Shown: positions 34,801 to 48,700 of the stretch, in pieces
Layout: each line of letters opens with the position of its first letter
Numbering within the stretch: position 1 is the first letter of the stretch
DNA from: Thunnus maccoyii
Taxonomy: Eukaryota > Chordata > Actinopteri > Scombriformes > Scombridae
Assembly (NCBI RefSeq): GCF_910596095.1
Contig: NC_056552.1
Span: 16,875,111-16,939,110 of the forward strand
Length of the DNA stretch: 64,000 bases
Direction: 5' to 3'
The notes under the pieces: generated by a model
Database searches by the model: none
What the model was told of the DNA's origin: nothing
Seen by the model: the letters and a program-made list of their open reading frames with translations, nothing else
Translations under genes and position numbers: made by a program

Positions 34801-37800
34801 AAGAAGCCTGGTTCTCAGGCAATAATAAGCCCTAATATTGACTTTGTTTCATGAATCCTGCTCCCTTAGCATCATGTAATTGGAGCCTTGCTCTGTTGCA
34901 CCGCTTTATCAGCTCCTAGATTATACGGTAGAGGTGCATCCCAAAGAGCAGTAAGGAGAATGTGGGGGAGGAGAAGGAAAAGTCCGAGTTCTCACAGCCA
35001 CACTGATGGCTTCCATATGGGTTTTGGGGAAAAGCACCTCTGGATCCTTCAACTCAGCTATTGTCAACACACCGCTGCTGCTTTGACATCATCATTGATA
35101 TGCTGGTTTACTGATCACTGATATACAACAAACAAATAACTGACTTGTTGGATGTGTCATGTTTTCGGACCACTTTGGTCAAGCAGGTTATGTGTCTTTG
35201 GCTCAACAGCACTGCAGAATTAATCCTGGGGTTAGGACACTATAAAGCCCCTTGTAAGCCAAATATCTCTTTAATTCCGTCTTTGGATATGACTGTGGTG
35301 CCGCTTTAACATGGCGTGTGAGGGTTATCAGCATCCCTGTTGAGACCTTCCGATGCCTTTTTAGGTTACAAAGCACTTCTCAATATTTCATGGATTGGAC
35401 TCTGTTGGAATCGGAGCCTCGGAAATTTAACACTGTGACAAAATGGTGCATTTAGATAGGAGGGGGGGGGGGCAGTGCAGAGCTTATTGAGCCAATGAGG
35501 AAAGAAATCAATGGAAACTGTCACCATATAATTTGCCAGGACAGGAATACCATTCTAACCAAGAGATAAAATGACTCCCTTGTATGTTTAATTTGACCTT
35601 GTAGTTTCAGCAACAGCTTCTTCTTCCTCTCTTGGCAGGGATCCATTAACATTGTGCACTTCATGCGCTTGCTCTAAACACTGACATGATACTGCCAGTT
35701 ATCAGTTTACAGTTGTGTGCATTTAACATATATATCTTGTAAGAGATCTGGTCGTGGATGACATTATCAGAAGTGCAATCTTGTGTTCAGCTGTGAAAAG
35801 GTTTCACTTAGAAAAACAATCCGAAAACTGGATGATTGATTTTTCTAACTGAAGCATGGGGATAAAATGTTGTCCAGCTCGCTTGAAAGCCTTGTGATGT
35901 GGTATATCATGAAATGGTGCCAAGAACCTGGTTGCCACTGCATGACAACTGTTTCCCAAAGGCTCGCTTGCCTTTGTGTATTTATTGTCTCTGTATGTGT
36001 TTGCAAGAGTGCGTGGGCCTAGTCTTTTTACACTGAGGTGTATAACAGTAGTAGCATATAAAATTGGCTAATATATAATAAAACACAGCTCCCAACCTTG
36101 GCTAAATGTTTTCACATTTTCTCATGTTGCTTCATCCTTTTTATAAAGTGCTTTTGTAATGTATTGCTTTCACTCCAACCTATTCATGCGACCATATACT
36201 GTAAATAACTCAAGGTTTTCTCTTGTTGTTCATGCAGAAATGGCAAAGGAGGTTCTTCATTCTTTACGAACATGGCTTACTTCGCTATGCTCTGGACGAA
36301 ATGGTGAGTGAAAGCTTTCTCCCTGTTGGCTGCTGATTTTTTTCCTTGCTATGAGTAAAACATTTTTAAAAAACTGATCCAGATAATGGCCTGGTATCAA
36401 AAACTAGCTGCTGTTGTGGTCTATATGAGCAAATAAACTGTACACCTGTACTATAATGGCTTGTGTGGTAAATTCAGCATCAATGGCACAACATAGTCAT
36501 GTCATACTCACCACTCACCCATCTCTTGCTCTTGAGTTTCTGTTTTATACGTTTTCACCCACTGAACTTATGATTTATTCTTCTAAGCTTTTCTTTTTCT
36601 GTGATAACCTGCTGTTAATGAAACTCTGCATCAGTGAAAAGGATGTGATAATGCCCTCCTGAAGTATTGAGTTTGCATTACCACCAAACAGCTGCAAAAG
36701 AAAGTTAACACACTAACAGGAACCGAGCACAAAATAGGGAAGCTTTTTACTGAAATATGATAAAGTATAAAACTGGGGAAGTTAAACATTTAATTTTAAG
36801 TTGGGGTTACTGTTGATCAATTTATTAATAGATCCCATGACAGTTAAGTGTTAGCTAATTTTGACTCTAGCTGAAAGGCTGGGTTTATGCTTGTTTATTT
36901 GTTTCTTAAAGGAGTTGTTCTCACTGAAAGCTTCACACATGATACATAAAAACAAGGAAGAGGAATTCATTAACAGACTTTAAACATTAGAGTTAACAAT
37001 GCAGTCATTTTCTTACTAGCATATTTGTCTGGGGCAAACCTGCAGAGTGTGATGGGCGCACTGCCACTTGCACAGGCAGTCACCACGCTGTTAACACTTG
37101 TGCTTTCCTGCATACAGCAGAGTATTTTGTAAAAGTGCTGAACACTAAGCTAACTAGCGCAGCAGTGTCAAAAGGAATGAAGTGACGCCACATGGTGTTG
37201 ATACTAAAAGTCATGTGCCGAGCTGTATGTGTTTGTTTAAGTGGCTAACACGCGTATTGTGCAAGAGCCCCATGGCAACTTCCTGTTCTAAAAGACAAAC
37301 TGGAAAAACCACTCAAAGCCAGGAAGATGAATGTCTTTAGAGTGGTCTTCATTGGTACCAGTGGCTCAATATGCAATAATTACAGCATGAATATGCGGAC
37401 TCTCGAGCTTGTGTTTTTGTAGGTCACTTGTTTCAATGTTATATAGTTTGCTGGCGCTATATGCACTGTAGCATGTACACTGAACATTGATTGACCCAAA
37501 CCAGCTCTGCTCAACAGCTATATTCCAAACGTGGGATGTGCTTTGTATTGAGGTTAAAGCAGTACATGCTTTATTGCTTCTGACCCTTTCATTCTATATT
37601 CAGCATTCTCCGGTAGAGGAGAGATATGCTGAAACTTTTATGTAATAGAAACACCAAGAGCTAGGATGCAGAGTGTGGATTTTTGTGCTTGTCTGTACCT
37701 TTCAGGGTGATTTCATTCTCCCTAAAGGAATCTGCTGCATGTTGAGTGGCTTACCATTTACATGGTGCATCCAACGGCAGGGTAGATTTTTTCCTAGCCA

Positions 37801-39666
37801 CAGTGTTATATTGTACGTCTTCTTCAAACTGGAGGCGAATAAATTGTGTTTATGAGGCACTGGTAGAGGATGATGACACCAGAAGAAGGATGGGTGATGT
37901 GTTTACAGGAAGAGACAAAGGAAAGAGGCGGATGTCTTCTCTCCATTCATCGTTCTCTCTGGATGTCACTCTTCATCTTTTCATCTCCTTTCTGAATGAA
38001 GGATCAAAAGGAGAGGGGGGTAGCAAGGGTCTGGAGCTGGAAATATCAAGTGACACTAAATATAGAAGCTCACTTGTCACACCAAGCACATTAGAATAAT
38101 TGGTTTGTGTTGAATAAACAGCTGCGCAAAGTTGGCTAATTGGCATACATATCCGCCACTTGTCTTTTGTGGACAAAGGTCAAATTAATATTGGGCTGTT
38201 TTATGTTAACATTAGGTAGAGATCTGTGAGTGGCATTATGATTTCAGAAATTGCAGTTAAAGTCTTATTCACTTTTAAAGACTGTATAGGTAATGATGTA
38301 AAAAAGATTTAGTGCCCAAACATCAGTGTTAAACTAAAATAAATGTTAATAAAGCCAAAGCCAAGCAGTTGGTTGCAACATTTCATTTTTGTGAAGAGGT
38401 GCAAAAATTTTAATCTAAATTTGTTGTACAGCAGGTTAATTGCACATCTAGGATGATGGGTATAGTTTTGAAATTTGATACATTGCTATGTATTTCATGC
38501 AGTATTGTGTATACAGTTAAAATGTTAAGTGCAAAAACATTTCAGATGGCTACAATCAACATTAAATACAAGATAAAGACTGACGTTAAGGTCTGTTTTG
38601 ATGCTGTGTTGTGAATGACATCAGGTCAAATCTAAAGACTGCCAGCTTTTGCCAGTATAATGTTGCTCCAGACCACATCAGAGTGCCCATATGAGAGCAC
38701 TAGTTGGGGTTGTAGATGAGGGGGTGCCCCTCTGTTTTCCTCTCGGCCTAGTTTTATGGCTTTTGTGTCTTGGCTCTAACCAGACCCAGATGAGCTGTGG
38801 TCCCAACCTGCAGGATGTGGCATGGCTCTGGGGGAAAGGAATGGTTTAGCAAAGTCCTGGGATATCACAGTTCTGTGAGCCATCGATTTGGGGTTGCCCA
38901 CCTACAGTGAACACCCATCACGACACACCACTGCCAGAATTTTATGCCGAGAGCAGCGGTGGCTTTGAAGAGCTGTTGTGTGCAAGGAACAAGTGCTAAA
39001 AAGAAGAATGTTTAGCTGAAGTAAGAGCATGATATAGAGAAAATGCATTCTGTCACTGAAGGGTAGAGAGGGTGAATAGCTGAAAATGTTGGCCTGCATA
39101 GAACGTGTGATGCCATGCAAGGCTAATGTGTTACTGCAGCGTTAGTGGATTGTTTTTGGCACAGGCTTCCAAAGAAAGGGAATTGTGTAATGTCTTGTGT
39201 CTAAGGTGTTTTACTGAATATAAGCACTATACAATCTATTAGCTGGAAATAAGGAGATAATAAACTTTCACTTACAAACTCCTCTGTCAATTCAATGTCT
39301 CCCGTTGTTGGAACGCACAAGCTAGACTTCCCCAGAGCAACTCAACACAGTTATTTCAGGGTTTCAGAGTGTTGCCAAGGCAACATGTTTTGTCCCTTTG
39401 TCCAGCAACAGTTGACCATGGCATGTGTAACATGGGTCAGAGTTATTCTCTGTTTTGTGGAGAGCTCTCACTGTCTCTGTCCTGACTGTATGGATACAGG
39501 ACAGAACTCTCTGGAAGCAAAGCACGCGTGTGTGGGCTGAGGTTGTCTCTGGGCTTGGTCATATGGCGAGCAAGCCTTTCTACAGTAGCTGTTGAAAAAA
39601 CACCAGACACAGCATTGAAATGTGCAAGGCAGGATTGGACAGAGTAATAGTTTGTGCTGAGCTGCA

Positions 39667-39703
<37 letters not shown>

Positions 39704-42700
39704 GAATGCACCTGGGACCGAGGGTGCTTGACTGCAGAAGCCATGTCAGGAACAGGTGCTGCAAGGTCTGACAAACCTCCGTTTTAAACTGAGTTCAGCT
39801 TTAGCAGACTTGACTTAACTTAGCACTGATGAGACAAAGTGATCGTACAATCACGCAGGGGTCAAAAAAGAGAAATGAACAAAGGTCACACATACCCAGC
39901 TGTATGATTAAGCTATTCAAGCTGTTTGAGTTATGTGAGAAACACCCACACACACAAAAAAAATCCATTATCATCTAGTGGTGAGGGCACGTTTGTGGGT
40001 GTAAAGAACTCTCCAGCTCCACAAGTGCGAGTTAAAATGATCAACACCCACACTCTAATAACTGCTTCGCTATGCAGTTCTAAAATCTCCACGCAACACC
40101 TAGCTCCCACTGACCGTGCTTTGACCTAATTGTAACCTATTCATACTGACACATGTAGACACTTGCACACACACCCTTCATCATATGACTTGGGCTGAAG
40201 CTCAATCTCTGTTCTGGTCTCTGACCTCACACTGAATCATAGCCTCGCTTTTTACATCCTTAGATTAAGGAGGCATTGATACCCTTGTATTACTGTTGAC
40301 AGTGGCTTGTGTACAATATTTCTCATTTTATTTGAAGGTGTTTTGCAAGTGGTTGTAAAAGACTTACACTTAATGTTCTCATGCTGGTAAGTTAATGTAT
40401 TTTAGTCCAAATTATCCAAGCACACTATACCTGCAAATAAAAGGAGGCTACCTATTGAGTTGCAGTACACAAAAGGCCCATTCAGAGACACTTGAATTTG
40501 AGACATTTGCCTTTAGACTGTATTGACTGCAGTTGACTGTTTGTATCACAGCCATATCCCTTGTTATTCCAAGGAGAACATGATGTTCTCATGACGTTTC
40601 AGCTGTTGAAGTCATTCTCATTTCATCTCAGCTCAATTAATTTCCTGTGTTTACTGGAATTCAAATAGTGGACCCCTGCCCTCTAGCGCTGTCCAAGAAC
40701 TGAGTTTTGAGAAACTTCCTTCCATTTCCCACACATTTGTGCATTCTTTTAACTTGAGGCACACTTTTCTACTGCCACTCTCCTGAATCTTTCAGACATG
40801 AGCATATACAACCTCAGCCAGTGTTTGCCTTCAGATTTGTAAGACCCCATAACATGCTGAAACATGCATAAACCTTCTTCCTTCTCTACTCTGTGAAACG
40901 TAAAATTGAGGGCTATTTTTAACCAATTTTGAGGGGCTTTGTGCTGGTTTGGGAATGAGGAGAGCTTTCTAGGGGATGGATGAGTGGGCAGGGCCTCTGA
41001 GCTGTGTTGTTGCCTCCAGGCACTCTATGCAGGGAATAAGTGGAGGCTGACCACCCCACCCCATTAAATTAGGGATACTTATAGGGGAGCTCCAGTCGTA
41101 ACCTAACGCGCCAGATGGTTTGATACACAGAACCATCTGAGAAGTTGTTCTTGGGAACTGTTTGGAAAAGGCAGGCACTTTAAAAAAATACTTGGCAGGT
41201 GATTGGATGAACCGTCTGTCTATCACCGTCTTACCTTGCGAGGCAGCTGGACTCGCGAGAGATCACGCAAGAATCCTCATAGGACGATGATTGGTCTGAA
41301 CCACTGGTGGTTCCTGGTAAGACAGTGTAAGCCTTCCATATTGGATCATTGTGGCCTGTTATCATTGTGACTTGTTTACTAAGTGTGGGTCCTGCGTGAG
41401 GCATGTGTTGGTTTTGTAGAGATATGGTGCGTGAGAGTCTTCTTTAACCCCTGCCCTTCCTTCCCCATGGATCCAGTAGGAACTGATCTGCTGGAATGTA
41501 AACAGCCATGGATTACAGTGGGGTCACTGTTCCCATTGCACAAAGCCACAAAACCATGGGAACAGCCATTCATACAGCTTGTAATCATCAGGGTCTACTA
41601 CAACACTCTAACTGCCATTCAACGTAATGGCAGCCCCACATCCCAAAGCTGTTGTCTAATATAGTATATTTTTGAAGAACAATTCCTTGTTTTTGTTTTC
41701 ATGCACAGAAATGGGGAATTTTTGTGGATTTTCAGCCACACTAGCGGTGTGGTTCTAGGCATGGCAAGGCCATGAAATTGTCTACAAATACTCATGGATC
41801 CCAGACACTGAATTCCAGTAACTTCCCCTGATGTTTCTCATAAACCTCTATCAAGTTAGCATTTGTGGTTTTGAGTGTAATGTCTCGACAACTGTGGAAC
41901 TGGTTGTCATGAAGTTTGGTTCAGATACATACATGTCCCCCTCAGGATGAATTGTGATAACTTTGGTGATCCTTTTTCATCATCATCATCATCAGAAACA
42001 ACAAATACTGATTTGTCAATTTCTGGGATATGACCAACACCTGCAAGTAATGCCTCTCCCATTAGCCTTAGCTATACTGTGGGTTTAGTGCTAATAAACA
42101 AATGTTAAAATGCTAACACCTGAAACAAAAATTATGAACATGGTAAATAATAAATCTGCTAAACATCAGCATTTTAGCATGCTGATGTTAGCATGTAGCC
42201 CTAGCTGTGTGCCAAAGTCACACAACTCATAGCTGTGGATTCTTAGTTTTGTTTAGGTCAAACAAACTTGGCATGGTCTTGTCTATGCTTACCAACCACC
42301 ACATGTTGCTGTCCCGGTCTCCCTGTCAGACCCAAGTTAAGGAGTCCACCTAAATCTGTGTGATCAGGTGATGACTAACTTCACATAGCACACAAACTTT
42401 CCATTATCACTTCTACACTAATCAGGCCAGAAGTCATTTGTCAGTTTTTGAAAGGGATTTGTACATCGTCTCTTAGGCAGGGGTTCTCATCCACCCGCTA
42501 ACATTGATGGCTAACCACGGGCCCTGTTGTCTCTCAAGTGACCCAACATGCATATCCACTCTCCAACTGAGTGCTGTGCTTTATGAGTAGATAGGACCTT
42601 ACCATTACCAGGAGAGTATGATTAAGTTGAATAAAATTAAAGTTGCCATGGAAGAGGGGCTAGGTTGTATTTTCACTTGATGAATGACAAATCTGGTGAC

Positions 42701-45700
42701 TGCTCTGTTGGCCTTTTGGCCTGACTTTTCTGTGTCTTTTTAACTGCATTTTAGTTTTTGCCTTGGCTTTAGTCAATACATCATTCCGGATATGACCAAG
42801 ATAAAAATCTTATCTCCTCCACTTGCTCACTGTTTGAGTATTTCCATTCCTTTTAGTCAGAAGTACAGTAACCCTCTCTGGCTCAGGACCAAGTCTGCTG
42901 CCTAAACATTAAACTGAATCACTTAAAGCTGATCTACAATGTAGGCAGAGCTTGGCCTGGGTATGAACCACTATCCTGCATGGTACCACTTTGGTCACTT
43001 TTATTATGTTTAAATGTGTAATTTTAAAGCTGTTGTTTTTATTAGTGTACAGACACACATGGATAACAGCCAAGAAACATGATCGCAGCTGATTTGAAAC
43101 TTAACTTAATTGCAGTTTTGTTCTTGCTCTAAACTCTCAAGGATCAGATGTGAAGGATGGGGGACATTTTCATGTTTTCTCACTGCCCTGCCCTCCAATC
43201 CCCCTCCCCCATTCCCCATTTCTGGACTGTGTATCACATAGCCAAAAGGCTTAATGAGTCAAAATAATTGCTTTCAAATGACACTTATTAAATTCAAATT
43301 ACAGTCAATAAAACAGCATTGTCCTCCAGTAGGCTAACTCAGAAGGACTAAGCTGCCCTTCTGTGATTGACTGCGCCCAAATATTGTATATGTAGTTTGG
43401 TTAGTCAATAAGAAGAACTTGGTCTTTCCTTAAGGGGTTTTTTGTATTGTCAACAAATCTCATGTACAGAGCCAAACCAACAATGAACTCATCCTACTTA
43501 TAAGTATTGCACATGTATCCAAAGTCTGATATATCTTATTCTTCTGTGCCATAGACTGCTGTTGTCCAAAAACTATTTAAAACACTTCAGTGAGCCATAC
43601 TGCTGCACTGGGTGACATGTTCCTTCATACCTGAAGACGGTGGCTACGGTAGCTTGTTTAGAAACAAAATGTAAAAATAGCAATAACATAGCAACCATCC
43701 TTGTACGACACCACTGAGCATGTGTGAAACATGGTTCCATTTACAGAGCTTCACTAGCTTGTTCTGGTACATATCAAAACCTTCTGACTTTGTACTACAT
43801 TATAAATTTCTCAAAGAACTTCGTTACAAAGTCAAGAGGTTGTGTTATGTAGCACAACAAGCTAGTGAAGTTCTGTAAACGTAACTGTGTTCCCGCGCAT
43901 GCTCAGTTGCATTACAATCTTATCGCTACTTTATTCTTTTGCAGCCGTTTCTAAACAAGCCACCATAGCCACCGTCTTCAGGGATGAAAGAACAAGCCAC
44001 CAAATGCAGCGCTGTGGCTTATTGACATGTTTGTGACAGAGAAATAAGATATATCAAACTTTGGATACACGCGCAATACTTCTAGGTAGGATGAGTTCAT
44101 TGTTGGTTTGGAGATTTGTTGACAGTAAAAAAATATATATAGAAAATCACCAGCCTTATCCTTTTAACATATTAAAAATTTGCTTTCACAACACAACCAC
44201 TGGCTATAAGATTAAGCTTAAGCTTTCACTGACGTGGGCATAAAACAATTCAAGACAGTTCATCTGTTCAGCCCTCTGCTTTATTATTATATGGTTCACT
44301 GCCAAAGGATCATTTAACACGGGGCAATAGGTCTATCACCACCTTGAGTAAAATAGTCCTGTATTGCTCATAGTAAAGGGATAGTGATTTCTCATAAGGC
44401 ATCACTTTTCTATTGATGTGGGATTCCTTCTAATGGCGACCTTGGACTCTTTTAAATTTCTCTTGGTGAATATGATTGCCATGTGAGGTTGAGCTAAATT
44501 CTTGATGGCAGTCCACTGTTGCGCCATGGTGAGGAGTCCTTAAAAGGCTCTTTTTTTCACAATGTCTTTTTACCACCCTTCTCTTTATGCCTTCCTTCAT
44601 TTTCTTGTTCTTTTTAATGATTTCCAACCATTCATTATCCAGAGAAAGGCTGGCTCCAGGAGGCTTTGGCTAAACCAGTGTCCACTCCAACTTGCATGGT
44701 CCTCACTTTTACTTTCCCATTACTCAGCCTTATTCACTTTCCCATCCTTTTACCTCCTCACTTTCTCTTATTCTGCCACTCTCTCGTATCTCTGTCTTTC
44801 ATTCCAGTTCTCTCTGGCCAATAAATCATTTGTGTTGGGGAGAGCAGCCAGCAGTATTGTGTAACTTCGCCCCCCAAAACCCTCCCTTGTCTATAAAGCC
44901 AAACACGGCCTGACGGACTGCTCGCTCAGTTTGTTCTAAACAGTAGACCAGGACACTGACAAAGGTTTCATTTAAAGCATCAGGGTGAGGGGTTAGCCAG
45001 CTCTGAGACAGGCACTAATAAAACAGCGGGGTAGGTGGGTAGGTGTCTGCATGTGTGATGGTGGGGGCTGTAGCGACACTGAGAGGTATTTCCAATTTGG
45101 AAAGTGAAATGCAGCTATTGAGAATTACCGACACATACACACCACTAAACCCAACCAGTGTATCTAGGAAATATTTGTCATTTATATTTTAATTTGGCTC
45201 TGATTTTCTATTTAAACCACATATTACCACTAGACTATACTAGATGCTCTGCTCTCTCTGCCTGGTTTTTAGGTTGTGGGACGGATGGCAGAGTTGATTA
45301 GTTACATCACTGCAGTAAGATGTCTCAGTTGGATGAAGTCCAGTTGTAACCTGGCCTGAGACCGGGTGTCTATTAATTAGGCTGCTGTCTTGTGATGGCC
45401 TGCAGTAGCCGCAGCTGCAGCTGAATGTCTTTCAGAGTTGCAACAGGTGCAGGTGTACTGGATGACCTTTAACCTTTTACCTCAGCTTGGCGACCTGCCA
45501 ATCCAACCACCTGTTAAGGTCAGTGCTCTGCAGCTAAGATATTATTAGAAAGAAAGTACAGCCTTGGAGTTGGTGATGTTTCACGTGAGTACAATAGCGA
45601 GGCTAAGACATATATTATGGTAGAAATATTTAGATAAAATAATCGATAGAGGTAAATAGATTGCCCAGTAGAAACACTTACTAATATTTACCCATTTCAT

Positions 45701-48700
45701 GGGTAAGGCTTGCTTATAAAATTCATAACCTGCAACTTAAGTATGTTGGCTTGTAGCTAATTGTTGTTGGGTGAGCCCTTTGCTCTTTAATAACCCACTC
45801 CAGCTTCTTCAGGACCTGGCCCAAAATTCCCATTTCCATCAGCCATGGACTGGATCATCTCCAACCTCAGCACCTAATCAGCTTAGTGCTCTCTCCTCTA
45901 TGCTTAGCATTAAAGAGAAAGCGCGAGAAAATGCCCCCTCTACTGACACCAACTGCAGTCCTTTGACATATGAACTACTAAATGAAAAAAGCTGCGAACA
46001 GATTGATATGTAGTAAAATGAAAAACAAAGCAATTAAGAAATGGGCAAGACAGCTGGCAACTTTTCCAGATATCAACAGAAGAATCAGAACTAACTGAAA
46101 AAGAACCAAACTATTTTGTCTGTCTTCATCAACTTTGAGCTGCTCTTGCACACAGCATCATATTATGTTCAGCTAATAATTACACATCTTTGACAAACTG
46201 ATTAACTGAAATAAGCTAAAATATTAGGGTATTCTACATTTTTCCATGGACATCATTGAACTTGGTATCGAAGCTCAATTCTTTTTGAGTACTGGCCTTA
46301 TATTGTATATAGCGTAATTACTAAAAACTAACAATAAAAACGGTCATTTACCAATTCTTGGTCATATTCTGAAGTTGAAGTTCTAGTTTGGCTGTTTTGT
46401 GTTGACAGCATCTGATGCATTCAAGAAGTTTGGCATATTTTTTGAAATGATAAGACACTTATAGAAAAACATGCTTGGAAAAGTTAGGTATAGTAAAGAA
46501 ATATAATTTGGTTATTGGTACAAAACTTTGTATTGTTAATAGTTTTTAAAGTTCCATTTTGTTTAACCAGTCCTAGAACACACAAAGAAATTTGGAAATT
46601 AATTTTGCTGAAACTAATTTCATGCCCCAAACGTTTTTAGCTCATGAATTGTCTCTTAGCCTCTTAAGTTATCTTTTGTCAGCACTCTTTTGAATAGCAG
46701 GTAAACTACTAACCAGCAGACCTGGGGCCGTAGGAAGCTGCTCTTCAGCCCTGTGGAAAAACTGCTAGCTCCAAAATTGAGGTATTAGCTGGATTCCCAA
46801 AGGAACATTTTCCTATCCCTCCCCCATTTTCCTTTCTCTTCTGCCTGATGGGCCAATTTGCGTTGACTTAGCAAGGCTTTGGTAGATTTGCAGTTATTAT
46901 CAAAGAGTTATTTGAAGCCCGACAGCAGGTCTTATTTAATTTCTCCACATAGTGTAGACTGAGTTGTAGAAACTAGCTTCTTGATAATTGTGTTACTGGA
47001 ATGAATGATATTTATATACATATCTCTGACAAGAACAGCTTTAAACAGGACCTTGTGACTTGACAACAGCTACAGCCTATAATGGGTTCCTATTCACCTT
47101 GGCCTACTTTCCAAAGTGCTGTGTCAGAGCACCGTATGGGATGCTGCAGTAATCCAGACACTGCTGTTTTGGAGCACCTTGTGATCTTGGAACACAGGTT
47201 TGTTTTTCTTCTGCAATAGAGAGAAAAAGTTGATCTTAGTGCTGCAACTTTAGGATTTACTGTTCTACAACTCAGTGAGTGGCACTGCTTTTGAGAGAGC
47301 ATAAGTATATTTTAAGAACAATGGTTAATGTTGGAAAATAAAACCAGTCTAATGAACAGGACACCCAGCTGTAGTCATCATTGGTCTTGGAAGAGTAGTA
47401 GTAGTTTCAATGAGTGTATAATGGTGCATACTTAAGATGAATACGTTTTATTTAGGGCTTCATTGTGGCTTCACTGTGACATGCATTTGTCAGCACTAAG
47501 CCACCAAGGAATTTAAATAAATATTTTTTTCCTGCCTCCATGGTTCACTAACCTGACGGGAGTGTAATAAGACAAAAATATCTAAGTATGTAATATGTCA
47601 CCTCCCCGCTCAGCAGTGCACACTTTCATCTTACCCTCTCTGGCTCCTTTTTATGTTTCTCATGTCAACTCATTTAAAGATTGACTACATAGCAGATAGC
47701 AACAAATACACTCATTGTGAGCGTACTATAATTAACACCAACCGTAAAACCTTGAGTGAAAGATAAAAACTGAAGCTGATAAGCAGAGCAAGCAGACATA
47801 ACAGCCTGTAGGTTTCATTCATCACAGATGGGAAGGAGTAAAGAAAACAAGTTGATGAAGAAAGAAGAGTACAAACTGTTTACATTGTTAGGCATTGACA
47901 AGGATATATACAAGAAAGAAGCTTTAATGAAGCGGAGGGGGTTGGATTGCAAAGGTTACCAGTCTGGGAAACCACACGCACACTTACAATAATTCTGCTT
48001 AGACAGTCTGAGTCTGAACAGGCAACGCAACATGACACAACTCGATTGTAGCACCTGTTTCTGCAGCCTGCCCAGCTACTCTGTCACCACCCAGACATAG
48101 ACTGACAGATTTCTCACACTGACTGTATTTTCTCACAATTCATGAAGCAATAATTATTATTACAGACTTTGCATAAGCACTATTGTCAAAGCTTATATTG
48201 CAATGCTGTATAGATAAATTATTCAACACACAAGTGCTTAATTATTTTATCCACCACGGTGGGCAGCTAGGGATCTGGTTTATGTAACTCTTGTCCATCT
48301 GATTGGCAGCATAATCTTAGTTAGCGTTTAAAAGAATTCTGCCGTACTAGCACAGAAAATGCTCTTCATCCTCCAACTCTCTCTCCTCCTCTTCCTCCTC
48401 CTCTGCATCCTGAGCTCTGTTGACTGCTGGCCTCCTAACACAGCATTAAACCACCCACATCTTCTCACCATTCTCCATAAGAGGAGCAGTACTGCCACCA
48501 CCCACAGTCCTCTCTGAAATACCTGGTAGAAATACTGTATGTGTGAAATGTGTCTTTTTTTTACTGTTGTTGTTTGTTTTGTGATTATTCATTTTTCTGA
48601 ACGTTGTGTTCTTGCAATTAGCCTTCACTATAGTGCCGTTGCTGTGTAACCAAGCATGCCTACAGTCCAGCATTTGTCTGAATGTCTTGAATGCATACCA

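Noticed and set aside
45771..46013. 80-codon open frame in mprip intron 3
   Set aside because: Starts at a non-ATG codon, has no splice or promoter context and average AT-rich codon use.
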